19,323 bases of DNA, from NCBI GenBank assembly GCA_035259345.1, contig DATFWK010000092.1, positions 1 through 19,323 of the forward strand. The letters are read 5' to 3'. The stretch comes from DATFWK01 sp035259345 (GTDB lineage: Bacteria > Actinomycetota > Thermoleophilia > Miltoncostaeales > Miltoncostaeaceae). The notes beneath the pieces are model-generated. The model ran no database searches, was not told the origin of the DNA, and was given only the letters and a program-made list of their open reading frames with translations. Both the position numbers and the translations under genes were made by a program. Shown piece after piece: positions 8,601 through 14,358 of this stretch (positions are counted from its first letter, which is position 1; every line of letters begins with the position of its first letter).

Positions 8601-8827
8601 CGCATCGTCCGGAAGCGCGGGAACACGTCCTTCCAGACGCGCGAGAGGACGTGGTGGGAGCCAGGGCGACCGTTGGCCGTTGGCGGCCCCTCGTAGAACA
8701 CCCAGGGCTCGCCGCCCTCGCGCAGGGCCAGGCTCTTCGGGAAGATCGCGCGCTCGCGCCAGAACGCCAGCACGCGGTCCTCCATCTGCAGCCACTCCGA
8801 CCCCGGGGGGACGGGGCGATAGCTCAT
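5684..8827 (-). CDS. ileS: Isoleucyl-tRNA synthetase, IleRS2-like
   Basis: Class I aminoacyl-tRNA synthetase that charges tRNA-Ile and edits valine. The 1047 residues are long for the family and show: signature region GPPTANGRPGSHHV (47-60), where the usual HIGH reads GSHH; CP1 editing domain with TTTPWTLPANQ (225-235) and IVHIAPAFGEDD (313-324); cysteine pairs C183/C186, C387/C390, C459/C462 and C500/C503 of zinc-binding type; DVWYDSGAMP (515-524); and KMSKSRGN (590-597). The C-terminal part has a LGPRFG motif and no terminal zinc finger, which is the pattern of the eukaryote-like IleRS2 group, often tolerant of mupirocin. The ATG overlaps the stop of the upstream HAD gene (ATGA) with no Shine-Dalgarno, so translation is likely coupled. 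Identity as IleRS is certain; the subgroup is an inference. Confidence 0.96.
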   Translation of the reverse strand: MSYRPVPPGSEWLQMEDRVLAFWRERAIFPKSLALREGGEPWVFYEGPPTANGRPGSHHVLSRVWKDVFPRFRTMRGRYVPRKGGWDCHGLPVELEVERELGISGKPEIEAFGVAEFNARCRASVLSYLGEWARLTERIGFWVDTDDAYRTMDTGYIESVWWSLATLHERGLIYEADKVVPYCPRCGTALSSHEVALGWEDVEDPSVYVTLPLTDAPGTSLLVWTTTPWTLPANQAAAVNPDVAYVEAELDGRRFILAEALLEPVLGPDARVVASLPAAELVGRTYEPPFPFVPGAHRVVSAGFVTTEDGTGIVHIAPAFGEDDLQVARDNDLDAPNPVDRQGRFTERIQGFAGTFVKDADPGLVADLERRGRLLRAGTHLHAYPHCWRCGTPLLYYAKPSWYIRTTAVRDRMLDLNARINWYPEHVRDGRFGKWLEGNVDWAISRERYWGTPLPLWRCEGCERVEAVGSFARLRERAEAPLAADFDPHRPHVDEITLACPDCEGTMRRVPEVIDVWYDSGAMPFAQHHYPFAGEEVLDGRFPADYICEAQDQTRGWFYSLLAEATMLFDETAYRHCVCLGLILDAEGQKMSKSRGNTIEPWEVLDRSGADPFRWYLLTAQAAGESFRFSFAAIDEAMRFLLTLWNTYAFFVTYAALPDGWAPEGGDPPPPERPATDRWILSRLDATTARVSEGLEGYDAAGAGRAIAALVDDLSLWYVRTGRRRFWEGRAEAAHRRAAFATLHECLATIALLIAPFCPFVAEELHGNLVAAHDPAAPESVHLADWPEAGGRRDLALEAAMASVREAVSLGRAARKESGVRVRQPLPEAVVACSPQEAEAMGPLAGMVADELNVKSVRFVTDPGELVEVAVKPNYRTLGPRFGREMPAVAAAVAALDPSEAVRTLDAGGAVAIAVDGREEALGAEDLLREVRPAARYAVAQEGRVAVGIAVEVTPELRREGLAREIVHAVQAARREAGLRVDERIRLHVDGSGAVRDAVERHGGEIAGETLAVAVTVGHGTPFAAAGRSDAILDGEPLAISIAPAAG

Positions 8828-9483
8828 GCGGCGTCGCGCGCCATCGACTCCAGCGCGCGCCGGACGTCGTGGAAGTCCTCGAAGGGGAGGAAGGGGACGT
8901 CGCGCTCGCGCAGGTGCTCGGCGAGGCCGTCGCGGGCGAAGGCGATGTCGGCCATGCCGATCACGCACCGGTCCGAGATGCCGTCGCCGAGGTAGACCAG
9001 GCGCTCGCCGCGCAGGCGGCGCTCGATCTCGTACCGCTTGCACCGGCGCCCGCAGAGGCCGCAGCGCTCGCCGCGCTCGCTCCAGACAAGTCGAGTGCCG
9101 TCCGGCGAGAAGATCGCCTCGTGAGAGGCGACGTCGAGGCGCCCGAGCCCCGCCTCGCCCAGCACCTCGTCGATCACCGTGCGAAAGCCGTTCGAGACCA
9201 CGACGACCCGGTGGCCGGCGGCCTCGCTCCATGCGACCAGCTCGGCGAAGCCGGCGCGGATCGGCGCCCGCTCGCGCACGGCCTCGAGCACCTGCTCGCG
9301 CGTGGCGCGCACGCCCCGGAACTCCTGCTCCATCGCCTCTTCGATCGTGATCTCGCCGGCCCTGAGGCGCGGCTCGAGCGCGGTCCAGACGTCCCGGGTC
9401 CCGAAGGCCTCGACGATCACGTGGAGCGTGTCGCGACGCGTGATCGTCCCGTCGAAGTCACAGGCGATCAGCAGGGCTCGCAC
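8824..9483 (-). CDS. HAD-superfamily phosphatase, MtnX/SerB-like
   Basis: A 219-residue cytoplasmic HAD phosphatase. Motif I is DFDGT (D9 nucleophile, D11 acid/base), motif II is VVSNGF (S97), motif III lysine is probably K149, and motif IV is GDGISD (D167, D171). The layout resembles MtnX, the phosphatase of the methionine salvage pathway, and phosphoserine phosphatase. The cap-core linker holds three close cysteines, C141, C144 and C148 (CGLCGRRC), similar to the cysteine cluster found at this place in MtnX-type proteins and suggesting a bound metal. No other methionine-salvage gene is nearby, so the substrate is open. The start is GTG 9483, 9 nt after a TAAGCT box. It is translationally linked to ileS by an ATGA overlap. 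Confidence 0.85.
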   Translation of the reverse strand: MRALLIACDFDGTITRRDTLHVIVEAFGTRDVWTALEPRLRAGEITIEEAMEQEFRGVRATREQVLEAVRERAPIRAGFAELVAWSEAAGHRVVVVSNGFRTVIDEVLGEAGLGRLDVASHEAIFSPDGTRLVWSERGERCGLCGRRCKRYEIERRLRGERLVYLGDGISDRCVIGMADIAFARDGLAEHLRERDVPFLPFEDFHDVRRALESMARDAA

Positions 9484-9492
9484 GGGACCGCA

Positions 9493-9498
9493 AGCTTA
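9493..9498 (-). promoter_or_regulatory. -10-like TAAGCT box ahead of the HAD-ileS operon
   Basis: On the minus strand TAAGCT ends 9 nt before GTG 9483, in the 47-bp gap downstream of the PD40 gene. It fits TANNNT with leaderless spacing. No -35 match is seen at 17 nt upstream. Confidence 0.4.
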
Positions 9499-9530
9499 CC
9501 TGCCGTCCCGGCCCCCCGGCCGCGTGGTGG

Positions 9531-10313
9531 TCAGACCCGCGAGGCGCGCACGCGTCGCGCGGGGCCGCCGGAGAGCGGCACCACCCACGGCTCGTACGTC
9601 GAGACCACGCCCCGCCGGCGCACGTGGAGGTACCGGACGGAGCTGCCGCTGGAGCTGAAGCGGGCGCCCACGTCGGCGCCGCTCGCGCGCGTCAGGCGGC
9701 GGAGGCCGGTCCCGTCGGCGTGAACCAGCCAGATGTCCTGGGAGCCGGCCGGGCCGCGCTGGAACACCACGAGCCGCCCGTCCGGGGAGACGGAGGGCGA
9801 CGTGTCGACACCCGCGAAGACCGTCAGGCGCCGCGCCGGGCCGCCGTGCGTCGGCGCGAGATAGACCTCCGGGTTCCCGTCGCGCATGCTGACGTACGCC
9901 ACCTCGGACCCGTCGCCGGAAAGGCTCGGGTCGTCGTCGAACCCCCCGTCAGCCGTGATGCGCGTCTGGTCGCTGCCGTCGATCGCCATCACGTAGATCT
10001 CCTGGTTGCCGTCGCGCGTGCTGACGAAGGCGAGGTGGCCGCCGTCGGCCGACCAGGCCGGCTCCATGTCGGTGCCGGGCGCGTCGGTCAGTCGGACGAT
10101 GTCGCGGCCGCTCAGGCTCATGACGTAGACGTCCACGTTGTCGTCGTTGCCGAGGCCAGCGAACGCGACGCGCGTCCCGTCCGGGGAGAAGGCGATCGCG
10201 GCGTCCTCGCCGAAGCGGAGCTTCGGCGGCACCGGCAGGATCGCGACGGCCGTGGCGCTGAGGGCGAGCGCGCCCAGCGCAGTCCCGGCGACGAGGAGGC
10301 GAGCCCGTCCCAT
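9531..10313 (-). CDS. Exported PD40/TolB-like beta-propeller protein
   Basis: A 260-residue protein with a hydrophobic N-terminal segment (about residues 4-25, LLVAGTALGALALSATAVA) that is a signal peptide or anchor, followed by PD40/TolB-type propeller repeats. Each unit ends in a version of SPDGTRVAFAG: around AFSPDGTRVAFA, WSADGGHLAFVS, LSGDGSEVAYVS, VSPDGRLVVFQ and a degenerate FSSSGSSVRYLH, alternating with strands such as EIYVMAIDG and DIWLVHADG. About five repeats are seen, fewer than the six blades of the TolB propeller, and there is no TolB N-terminal domain or Tol-Pal neighbour. I therefore read it as an exported binding or scaffold protein of unknown partner rather than TolB. ATG 10313 is preferred over TTG 10322, which adds only three residues. 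Confidence 0.8.
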   Translation of the reverse strand: MGRARLLVAGTALGALALSATAVAILPVPPKLRFGEDAAIAFSPDGTRVAFAGLGNDDNVDVYVMSLSGRDIVRLTDAPGTDMEPAWSADGGHLAFVSTRDGNQEIYVMAIDGSDQTRITADGGFDDDPSLSGDGSEVAYVSMRDGNPEVYLAPTHGGPARRLTVFAGVDTSPSVSPDGRLVVFQRGPAGSQDIWLVHADGTGLRRLTRASGADVGARFSSSGSSVRYLHVRRRGVVSTYEPWVVPLSGGPARRVRASRV

Positions 10314-10333
10314 GGGGGGCAACCCTGCCCCCC
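10314..10333. repeat. Perfect 8-bp inverted repeat abutting the PD40 start codon
   Basis: GGGGGGCA (10314-10321), a 4-base ACCC loop, and TGCCCCCC (10326-10333) form a perfect hairpin or dyad directly against the PD40 ATG on the minus strand. It overlaps the proposed -10 region. It could be an operator at the DNA level or an RNA hairpin if transcription starts upstream. Confidence 0.6.
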
Positions 10334-10350
10334 GGGCCCCGTCAGGTCAA
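10322..10350 (-). promoter_or_regulatory. Candidate promoter of the PD40 gene
   Basis: On the minus strand TTGACC (10345-10350) is followed by exactly 17 nt and CAGGGT (10322-10327), which keeps only A2 and T6 of the -10 consensus. CAGGGT ends 8 nt before ATG 10313, the same leaderless spacing as other genes here. The -35 is the best match in the window. Confidence 0.4.
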
Positions 10351-10375
10351 GCAGGGGACGGCGACCCGGTCCGAC

Positions 10376-10381
10376 TAGATT
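10376..10381 (+). promoter_or_regulatory. -10-like TAGATT box ahead of the hydrolase-lipid kinase operon
   Basis: TAGATT ends 8 nt before ATG 10390 in the 76-bp divergent gap. It fits TANNNT with leaderless spacing. There is no clear -35 and no Shine-Dalgarno before the ATG. Confidence 0.45.
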
Positions 10382-10389
10382 CCGGCGCC

Positions 10390-11094
10390 ATGGACGCCCC
10401 ACGAGCGGTCTTCATCCACGGCGCCGGCGCCGGCCCTGGCGTCTGGTCGCGTCAGGAGCCCCGGTTCGAGGGCGCTGCCAGCCTCGCGCTCCCGGGCCAC
10501 CCACTCGGCGATCCGGCGCGATCGGTCGAGGCCGCGGCGGAGTGGGTCGCCGGGGCGCTCGCGGAGATCGAGGGGCCGCGGGTGCTCGTGGGCCACTCCC
10601 TCGGCGCGGCCATCGCGCTCGAGACGGCGATCGCCCGGCCCGACGCGGTGGCCGGGCTGGTGACGATCGGCGGCGGGGCCCGGCTGCCGGTGGACCCGCG
10701 CCTGATCGAGGGAGCCCGAACGGACTTCCCCGCGACCGTCCGCAGGATGGCGGCGGCGAGCTTCATGGACGGCGAGGGCCCGGTGGTGGACGAGCTCGCC
10801 GCCAGCATGACGGAGAGCGGCCCGGACACGCTCCTCGCGGACCTCGAGGCCTGCGCGGCCTTCGATGTGCGCGAGCGCCTCGGCGCGGTGCGGGTGCCGG
10901 TGCTCGTCGTCGTCGGCGGGGCGGACCGCATGACGCCTCCCGGCCTCAGCGAGGAGCTCGCGCGCGGCCTTCCGCAGGCGGCCATGATCGTCGTGCCCGA
11001 GGCCGGTCACATGGTGATGAGCGAGCAGGCCGGCGCCGTCGACCTGCTGATCGCGGCGCAGCTCGCGCGGCACGAGGCGTCCGGCGCCGGATGA
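10390..11094 (+). CDS. Alpha/beta-fold hydrolase
   Basis: A 234-residue soluble alpha/beta hydrolase, size and layout typical of small esterase/lipase-like members. An HGAGAGPGVW stretch (10-19) forms the oxyanion-hole loop. The nucleophile elbow is GHSLG (68-72, S70), the acid is D179 in GGADRMTPP, and the histidine is H207 in PEAGHMV, so the triad is complete. No signal peptide is present. The substrate is unknown; the family covers carboxylesterases, lipases, thioesterases and haloperoxidase-like enzymes. Its TGA overlaps the ATG of a lipid-kinase gene (ATGA), so the two are made together and a lipid or acylglycerol substrate is a reasonable guess. ATG 10390 is chosen for its position after the TAGATT box and because the first strand (AVFIHGAG) starts at residue 6. 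Confidence 0.88.
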   Translation: MDAPRAVFIHGAGAGPGVWSRQEPRFEGAASLALPGHPLGDPARSVEAAAEWVAGALAEIEGPRVLVGHSLGAAIALETAIARPDAVAGLVTIGGGARLPVDPRLIEGARTDFPATVRRMAAASFMDGEGPVVDELAASMTESGPDTLLADLEACAAFDVRERLGAVRVPVLVVVGGADRMTPPGLSEELARGLPQAAMIVVPEAGHMVMSEQAGAVDLLIAAQLARHEASGAG

Positions 11095-12017
11095 GGGTCG
11101 CGCTGATCGTCAACCCGGTGGCGACGAGGTCCGGGAGGACGCTCCGGGCGGAGGCCACCGAGCTGCTCGCGCAGCACGGGCTCGCCGAGGTCCTGGTCAC
11201 CCGCGCCTCGGGCGAGGCGGCGGCCCTGGCCGCGCTGGCGGCCGGCAGCGGCGTCGACCTGGTCGTCGCGCTCGGCGGCGACGGCACCGTGGCGGACGCG
11301 GCCGGGGCCCTGGTGGACGGACCGGTGGCGCTCGCGCCGATCCCGGCCGGGAGCACCAACGTGTTCGCGCGCGCGCTGGGCTGGCCCTCGTCGCCCCGGC
11401 GTGCGCTGGCCGCGCTGGAGGCCGCGCTGGAGCGGCCGCACCGTCGCACCCTGATCCTCGGCAGGCTCGAGGCCGGCGAGCACCGCCGCGTCTTCTGCGT
11501 CAACGCGGGGATCGGGCTCGACGCCGAGACGGTCCACCTGGTCGAGGCGCGCCCCGCGCTGAAGCGGGCGCTGCGGCAGGGCGGCTTCGCGCTGGCGACG
11601 GTGGCCGCGACCGGGCGCACGGCGCGGCACCCCAACCGGCTTGCCGTGTCGGTCGACGGCGAGGGCCCGCAGTGGCTCGTGAGCCTGGCCGCCGCCTGCG
11701 GGCGGCCGTACGCCTACCTCGGGCGGCGACCGCTCGACCTCGTACCCGGCGCGGGCTTCGACGGCACGCTCGCGTGGACGGGCCTCCGGACCGCGCGCGC
11801 CACGACGGTGGCCCGGGTGGTCGGCGGGGCGCTCGCCGGGGGCCGGCACATCGACAGCCCCGCGGTAGCCCACGGCGTCGCGGCGCGCTCGATCCTCGTC
11901 CGGGCCGAGCATCCCGCGCCGCTCCAGGCGGACGGCGAGGCGCTCGGCTGGCACTCGGGGGTCCTCCTCGCCCCGGGCCCCACGCTCGCGACGCTGGCGC
12001 CGCCGCGGCTCAAGTGA
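11091..12017 (+). CDS. Diacylglycerol kinase-like lipid kinase (DAGK catalytic domain)
   Basis: A 308-residue member of the DgkB/YegS/sphingosine-kinase superfamily, which phosphorylates lipid hydroxyls such as diacylglycerol with ATP at the membrane face. Seen in order: an opening strand with NP (VALIVNPVATRSG, 3-15), the nucleotide-binding GGDGT (62-66) preceded by DLVVAL, PAGSTNVFAR (85-94), an NAGIGLDAE stretch (about 143-151) and a C-terminal beta region with LQADGEALG, where family members carry the acidic DGE motif. All family landmarks are present. In some actinobacteria this family acts in phosphatidylinositol mannoside or glycerolipid turnover. It overlaps the upstream hydrolase by 4 nt. 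The exact lipid substrate cannot be told. Confidence 0.9.
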   Translation: MRVALIVNPVATRSGRTLRAEATELLAQHGLAEVLVTRASGEAAALAALAAGSGVDLVVALGGDGTVADAAGALVDGPVALAPIPAGSTNVFARALGWPSSPRRALAALEAALERPHRRTLILGRLEAGEHRRVFCVNAGIGLDAETVHLVEARPALKRALRQGGFALATVAATGRTARHPNRLAVSVDGEGPQWLVSLAAACGRPYAYLGRRPLDLVPGAGFDGTLAWTGLRTARATTVARVVGGALAGGRHIDSPAVAHGVAARSILVRAEHPAPLQADGEALGWHSGVLLAPGPTLATLAPPRLK

Positions 12018-12070
12018 GGGCAGCGGGATGCCGATGTGCCTGGTGTCCGGCCCCTCCCACGGACCTCCGA

Positions 12071-12075
12071 AGGAG
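12071..12075 (+). promoter_or_regulatory. Shine-Dalgarno AGGAG deciding the start of the 81-residue gene
   Basis: AGGAG lies 6 nt before ATG 12082, ideal spacing. It favours that start over an in-frame ATG at 12028, which would sit only 10 nt after the lipid-kinase stop and has no such site. Confidence 0.6.
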
Positions 12076-12081
12076 CCTCCC

Positions 12082-12327
12082 ATGTCCCGGCCCGACCCCA
12101 CCGTCGAGCTCAAGGCCCTCACCGCTCTCGCGCTCGACCTCACCCGTGTCGACCCGGAGCGGCGCCCGGGCGCGGAGCTGTGCCGCTGGCACGCGGAGCT
12201 GGCCGAGGTGATCGGGGAGACGGCGCTGCCGGTGCGGACCAACCGTGAGCTCCTGCGCGAGGCCGTGCGCCTCACGCGCCTGCGCCGCGCGGCCGAGGCC
12301 GCGGCCGACCCGGTCCGCGCCTCCTAG
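12082..12327 (+). CDS. Small hypothetical helical protein, 81 residues
   Basis: I do not recognise this protein. From ATG 12082, with AGGAG upstream, it encodes 81 residues rich in Leu, Ala, Arg and Glu. It appears almost entirely helical: about residues 9-21 (ELKALTALALDL), 30-44 (GAELCRWHAELAEVI) and 53-75 (TNRELLREAVRLTRLRRAAEAA). One cysteine, no signal peptide and no membrane segment are seen. The composition could suit a small regulatory or dimerising protein, but that is speculation. It lies 64 bp after the lipid kinase in the same direction and converges with accA, the two stops being 6 nt apart. Confidence 0.6.
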   Translation: MSRPDPTVELKALTALALDLTRVDPERRPGAELCRWHAELAEVIGETALPVRTNRELLREAVRLTRLRRAAEAAADPVRAS

Positions 12328-12338
12328 CGCTAGCTAGC
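12324..12338. repeat. Overlapping CTAG palindromes at the convergent gene junction
   Basis: CTAGCGCTAG (12324-12333) and GCTAGCTAGC (12329-12338) are two perfect 10-bp palindromes that overlap. They hold three CTAG tetramers and both TAG stop codons of the converging 81-residue gene and accA. There is no T-tract, so it is not a standard intrinsic terminator. Confidence 0.5.
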
Positions 12339-13338
12339 CCTCGCGCGGGCTCGCCGGCTCCGGCGTCCCGGGCTCGGCGGCGGGCGCCGGCGGCGGCGGC
12401 GACACCGGCGCGCCGGTCGAGAGCTCGACACGCCCGGCGGCGATCGCCCCCGGATCGCCCACGGCGAACTCGCGATGGGCGCCGAGGCGGCGGAACCGCT
12501 CACGGCGCTGACGCACCCGCTCGGCGCGGGGCAGGGCCCGGAGCTCCCGCAGTGCGCGCTGCAGGTAGGTGTCGAGCAGGGCCGCCGCCGCGTCGGCGTC
12601 GCGGTGGGCGCCCCCGGGCGGCTCCGGGATCACCGCGTCGACGATGCCCCAGCGGTAGCAGTTGCTTGCCGTCGGGCGGAAGGCGCCGGCCGCCAGCCGG
12701 GCCTTGCTCGCATCGCGCCAGAGGATCGCCGCGCCGCCCTCCGGCGAGATCACCGAGTAGGTCGAGTTGGCCATCATCAGCACCCGGTCGGCCACACCGA
12801 GCGCCAGCGCGCCCCCGGAGGACCCCTCGCCAACGATCACCGCCACCGTCGGCACAGGGGTGCGGACCATCGCCAGGATGCTCTTGGCGATCGCGCCGCC
12901 TTGGCCGCGCTGCTCGGCGCCGGCGCCCGGATAGGCGCCTGGGGTGTCGATCAGCGTGACGAGCGGGATGTCGAGCTTCTCCGCGAGCGCGATCACCCGC
13001 ATGCCCTTGCGGTAGCCCTCCGGGCTCGGCATACCGAAGTTGCGGTACGTGCGCTCCTGGGTGTCGCGACCCTTCTGCTCGCCGATGATCGCGAGCGGCT
13101 CGTCGTGGTAGCGGCCGACGCCGGCCACGATCGCCGGGTCGTCGCCGTACGCCCGGTCGCCGTGCAGCTCCTCGAAGTCCGTGCAGAGGCGGGTGATGTA
13201 GTCGAGCGGGTACGGGCGGTCCGGGTGCCGGGCGAGCTGGATCGCCTCCCAGATCTCCGAGGTGTCCTCGGGCGCGTGCTGGAAGCGGTCGACGATGCGC
13301 CGGACGAAGCGCCCACCGCTGCTCGGACGGGGGTTCAC
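12334..13338 (-). CDS. accA: Acetyl-CoA carboxylase carboxyltransferase subunit alpha
   Basis: Alpha subunit of the cytoplasmic carboxyltransferase, which with AccD moves the carboxyl from biotin on AccB to acetyl-CoA to give malonyl-CoA. The 334-residue product contains the family's LIDTPGAYPGAGAEQRGQG (129-147) and VIVGEGSSGGALALG (168-182) blocks, which form the acetyl-CoA and carboxybiotin site, and ANSTYSVISPEGGA (190-203). The N-terminal helical region found before RPYPLDYI in E. coli AccA is short here, and the C-terminus carries a Pro/Ala-rich tail (about 305-334), probably disordered. GTG 13338 overlaps the accD stop in a GTGA junction, so translation is likely coupled and equimolar. 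It is the last gene of the operon. Confidence 0.95.
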   Translation of the reverse strand: MNPRPSSGGRFVRRIVDRFQHAPEDTSEIWEAIQLARHPDRPYPLDYITRLCTDFEELHGDRAYGDDPAIVAGVGRYHDEPLAIIGEQKGRDTQERTYRNFGMPSPEGYRKGMRVIALAEKLDIPLVTLIDTPGAYPGAGAEQRGQGGAIAKSILAMVRTPVPTVAVIVGEGSSGGALALGVADRVLMMANSTYSVISPEGGAAILWRDASKARLAAGAFRPTASNCYRWGIVDAVIPEPPGGAHRDADAAAALLDTYLQRALRELRALPRAERVRQRRERFRRLGAHREFAVGDPGAIAAGRVELSTGAPVSPPPPAPAAEPGTPEPASPREG

Positions 13339-14345
13339 TCGGACTTCCCGTTGCCCTTGGTCACGCGATCCACGATGCGCCGCGGGATCGCCGGGATCGC
13401 CTGCGCGACTCCCTGGGCGACGCGCGCCGCGCGGTCGGCCCCGTCCTGGGCCCATTGCAGCGGCAGGGGCTGCGCGCCCGACGCGTCCGGGCGCTCGAGG
13501 ATCGCCATCAGGCGCCCCAGCCGCTCGGGCAGCTCCCTGCGGTCGACCACCGCGTCGACCTGGCCGTTATGGAGCTGGCTCTCGGCGAGGCCGAAGTCGG
13601 GCGGCAGCTTCTCCCGCGTCACCTGCTCGATCACGCGCGGGCCGGAGAACGCGATGAGCGCGCCCGGCTCGGCGTAGGTGACGTCCCCGAGGGCCGCGAA
13701 GGAGGCCCAAACGCCGCCGGTCGTGGGATGGGCGAGCACGACCACGATGGGAAGCCGCGCCTCGTTGACCGCCTCGAAGGCGACGATGGTCTTGGCCATC
13801 TGCATGAGGGCGAGCACCCCCTCCTGCATCCGGGCGCCGCCAGACGCCGTGACCACCAGCAGCGGCACGCCCCGCTCGACCGCCCGCTCGCACGCGCGCG
13901 CCACCTTCTCGCCGACCACCGAGCCCATGCTGCCGCCCATGAACCCGAAGTCCATGACGGCCGCGACGCACGGCTGGCCGCGGATCTCGAGGTCGGCGGT
14001 GACGACGGCCTCGCCCAGCCCGGTGTCCGCCTCGGCCTTGCGCACGCGCTGCGGGTACGGCGCGAGGTCGGTGAACTGGAGAGGGTCGGCGGCGCGCAAT
14101 TCGGTCCAGAGCTCCCGCCAGCCGTCCTCGCCCGCGAGGTGGTCGAGCCGGTCCCGGGCCGAGATCGCGAAGTGGTAGCCGCACGCCGTGCACACGCGCG
14201 CGTTGCGCACCATCTCCTCGCCCCGGAAGTGGGTCTCGCAGCGCGGGCAGCTGCGGTCGTCGGCCTCGATCCGGCGTGGCCGCTCCGGGCGGTGGGCGAA
14301 ACGCCGCAGCCGGTCGACCGTCACGTGGATCGGCTTACCGGACAT
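13335..14345 (-). CDS. accD: Acetyl-CoA carboxylase carboxyltransferase subunit beta
   Basis: Beta subunit of the heterotetrameric carboxyltransferase, partner of AccA. The 336 residues start with an N-terminal four-cysteine zinc ribbon (C33, C36, C52, C55) characteristic of bacterial AccD, followed by the crotonase-like carboxyltransferase fold with MDFGFMGGSMGSVVGEK (about 122-138), TASGGARMQEG and HPTTGGVWAS motifs. These are the normal AccD landmarks, so this is not the biotin-independent acyl-CoA carboxylase beta type common in mycobacteria, which lacks the zinc ribbon. The ATG at 14345 touches a GGAG, too close to be an ideal ribosome site, and follows a CATAAT box by 7 nt. The gene starts 8 nt after the phosphatase stop and overlaps accA. 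No accB or accC is in the window. Confidence 0.95.
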   Translation of the reverse strand: MSGKPIHVTVDRLRRFAHRPERPRRIEADDRSCPRCETHFRGEEMVRNARVCTACGYHFAISARDRLDHLAGEDGWRELWTELRAADPLQFTDLAPYPQRVRKAEADTGLGEAVVTADLEIRGQPCVAAVMDFGFMGGSMGSVVGEKVARACERAVERGVPLLVVTASGGARMQEGVLALMQMAKTIVAFEAVNEARLPIVVVLAHPTTGGVWASFAALGDVTYAEPGALIAFSGPRVIEQVTREKLPPDFGLAESQLHNGQVDAVVDRRELPERLGRLMAILERPDASGAQPLPLQWAQDGADRAARVAQGVAQAIPAIPRRIVDRVTKGNGKSE

Positions 14346-14352
14346 CTCCGCG

Positions 14353-14358
14353 ATTATG
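14353..14358 (-). promoter_or_regulatory. -10-like CATAAT box ahead of accD
   Basis: CATAAT matches TATAAT at five of six bases and ends 7 nt before ATG 14345 on the minus strand. It includes the TAA stop of the phosphatase gene. It may be an internal promoter giving separate accD-accA transcription inside the fab operon. Confidence 0.4.

Noticed and set aside
5771..8995. Long plus-strand open frame opposite ileS
   Set aside because: It is the antisense shadow of ileS, with no recognisable domain and unusual His/Arg/Asp-rich composition.
9531..10313. Calling the propeller gene tolB
   Set aside because: It is too short, lacks the TolB N-terminal domain and has no tol-pal neighbours.
10314..10322. 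TTG start three codons upstream for the PD40 gene
   Set aside because: It falls in the middle of the hairpin and adds nothing to the signal peptide; ATG 10313 is simpler.
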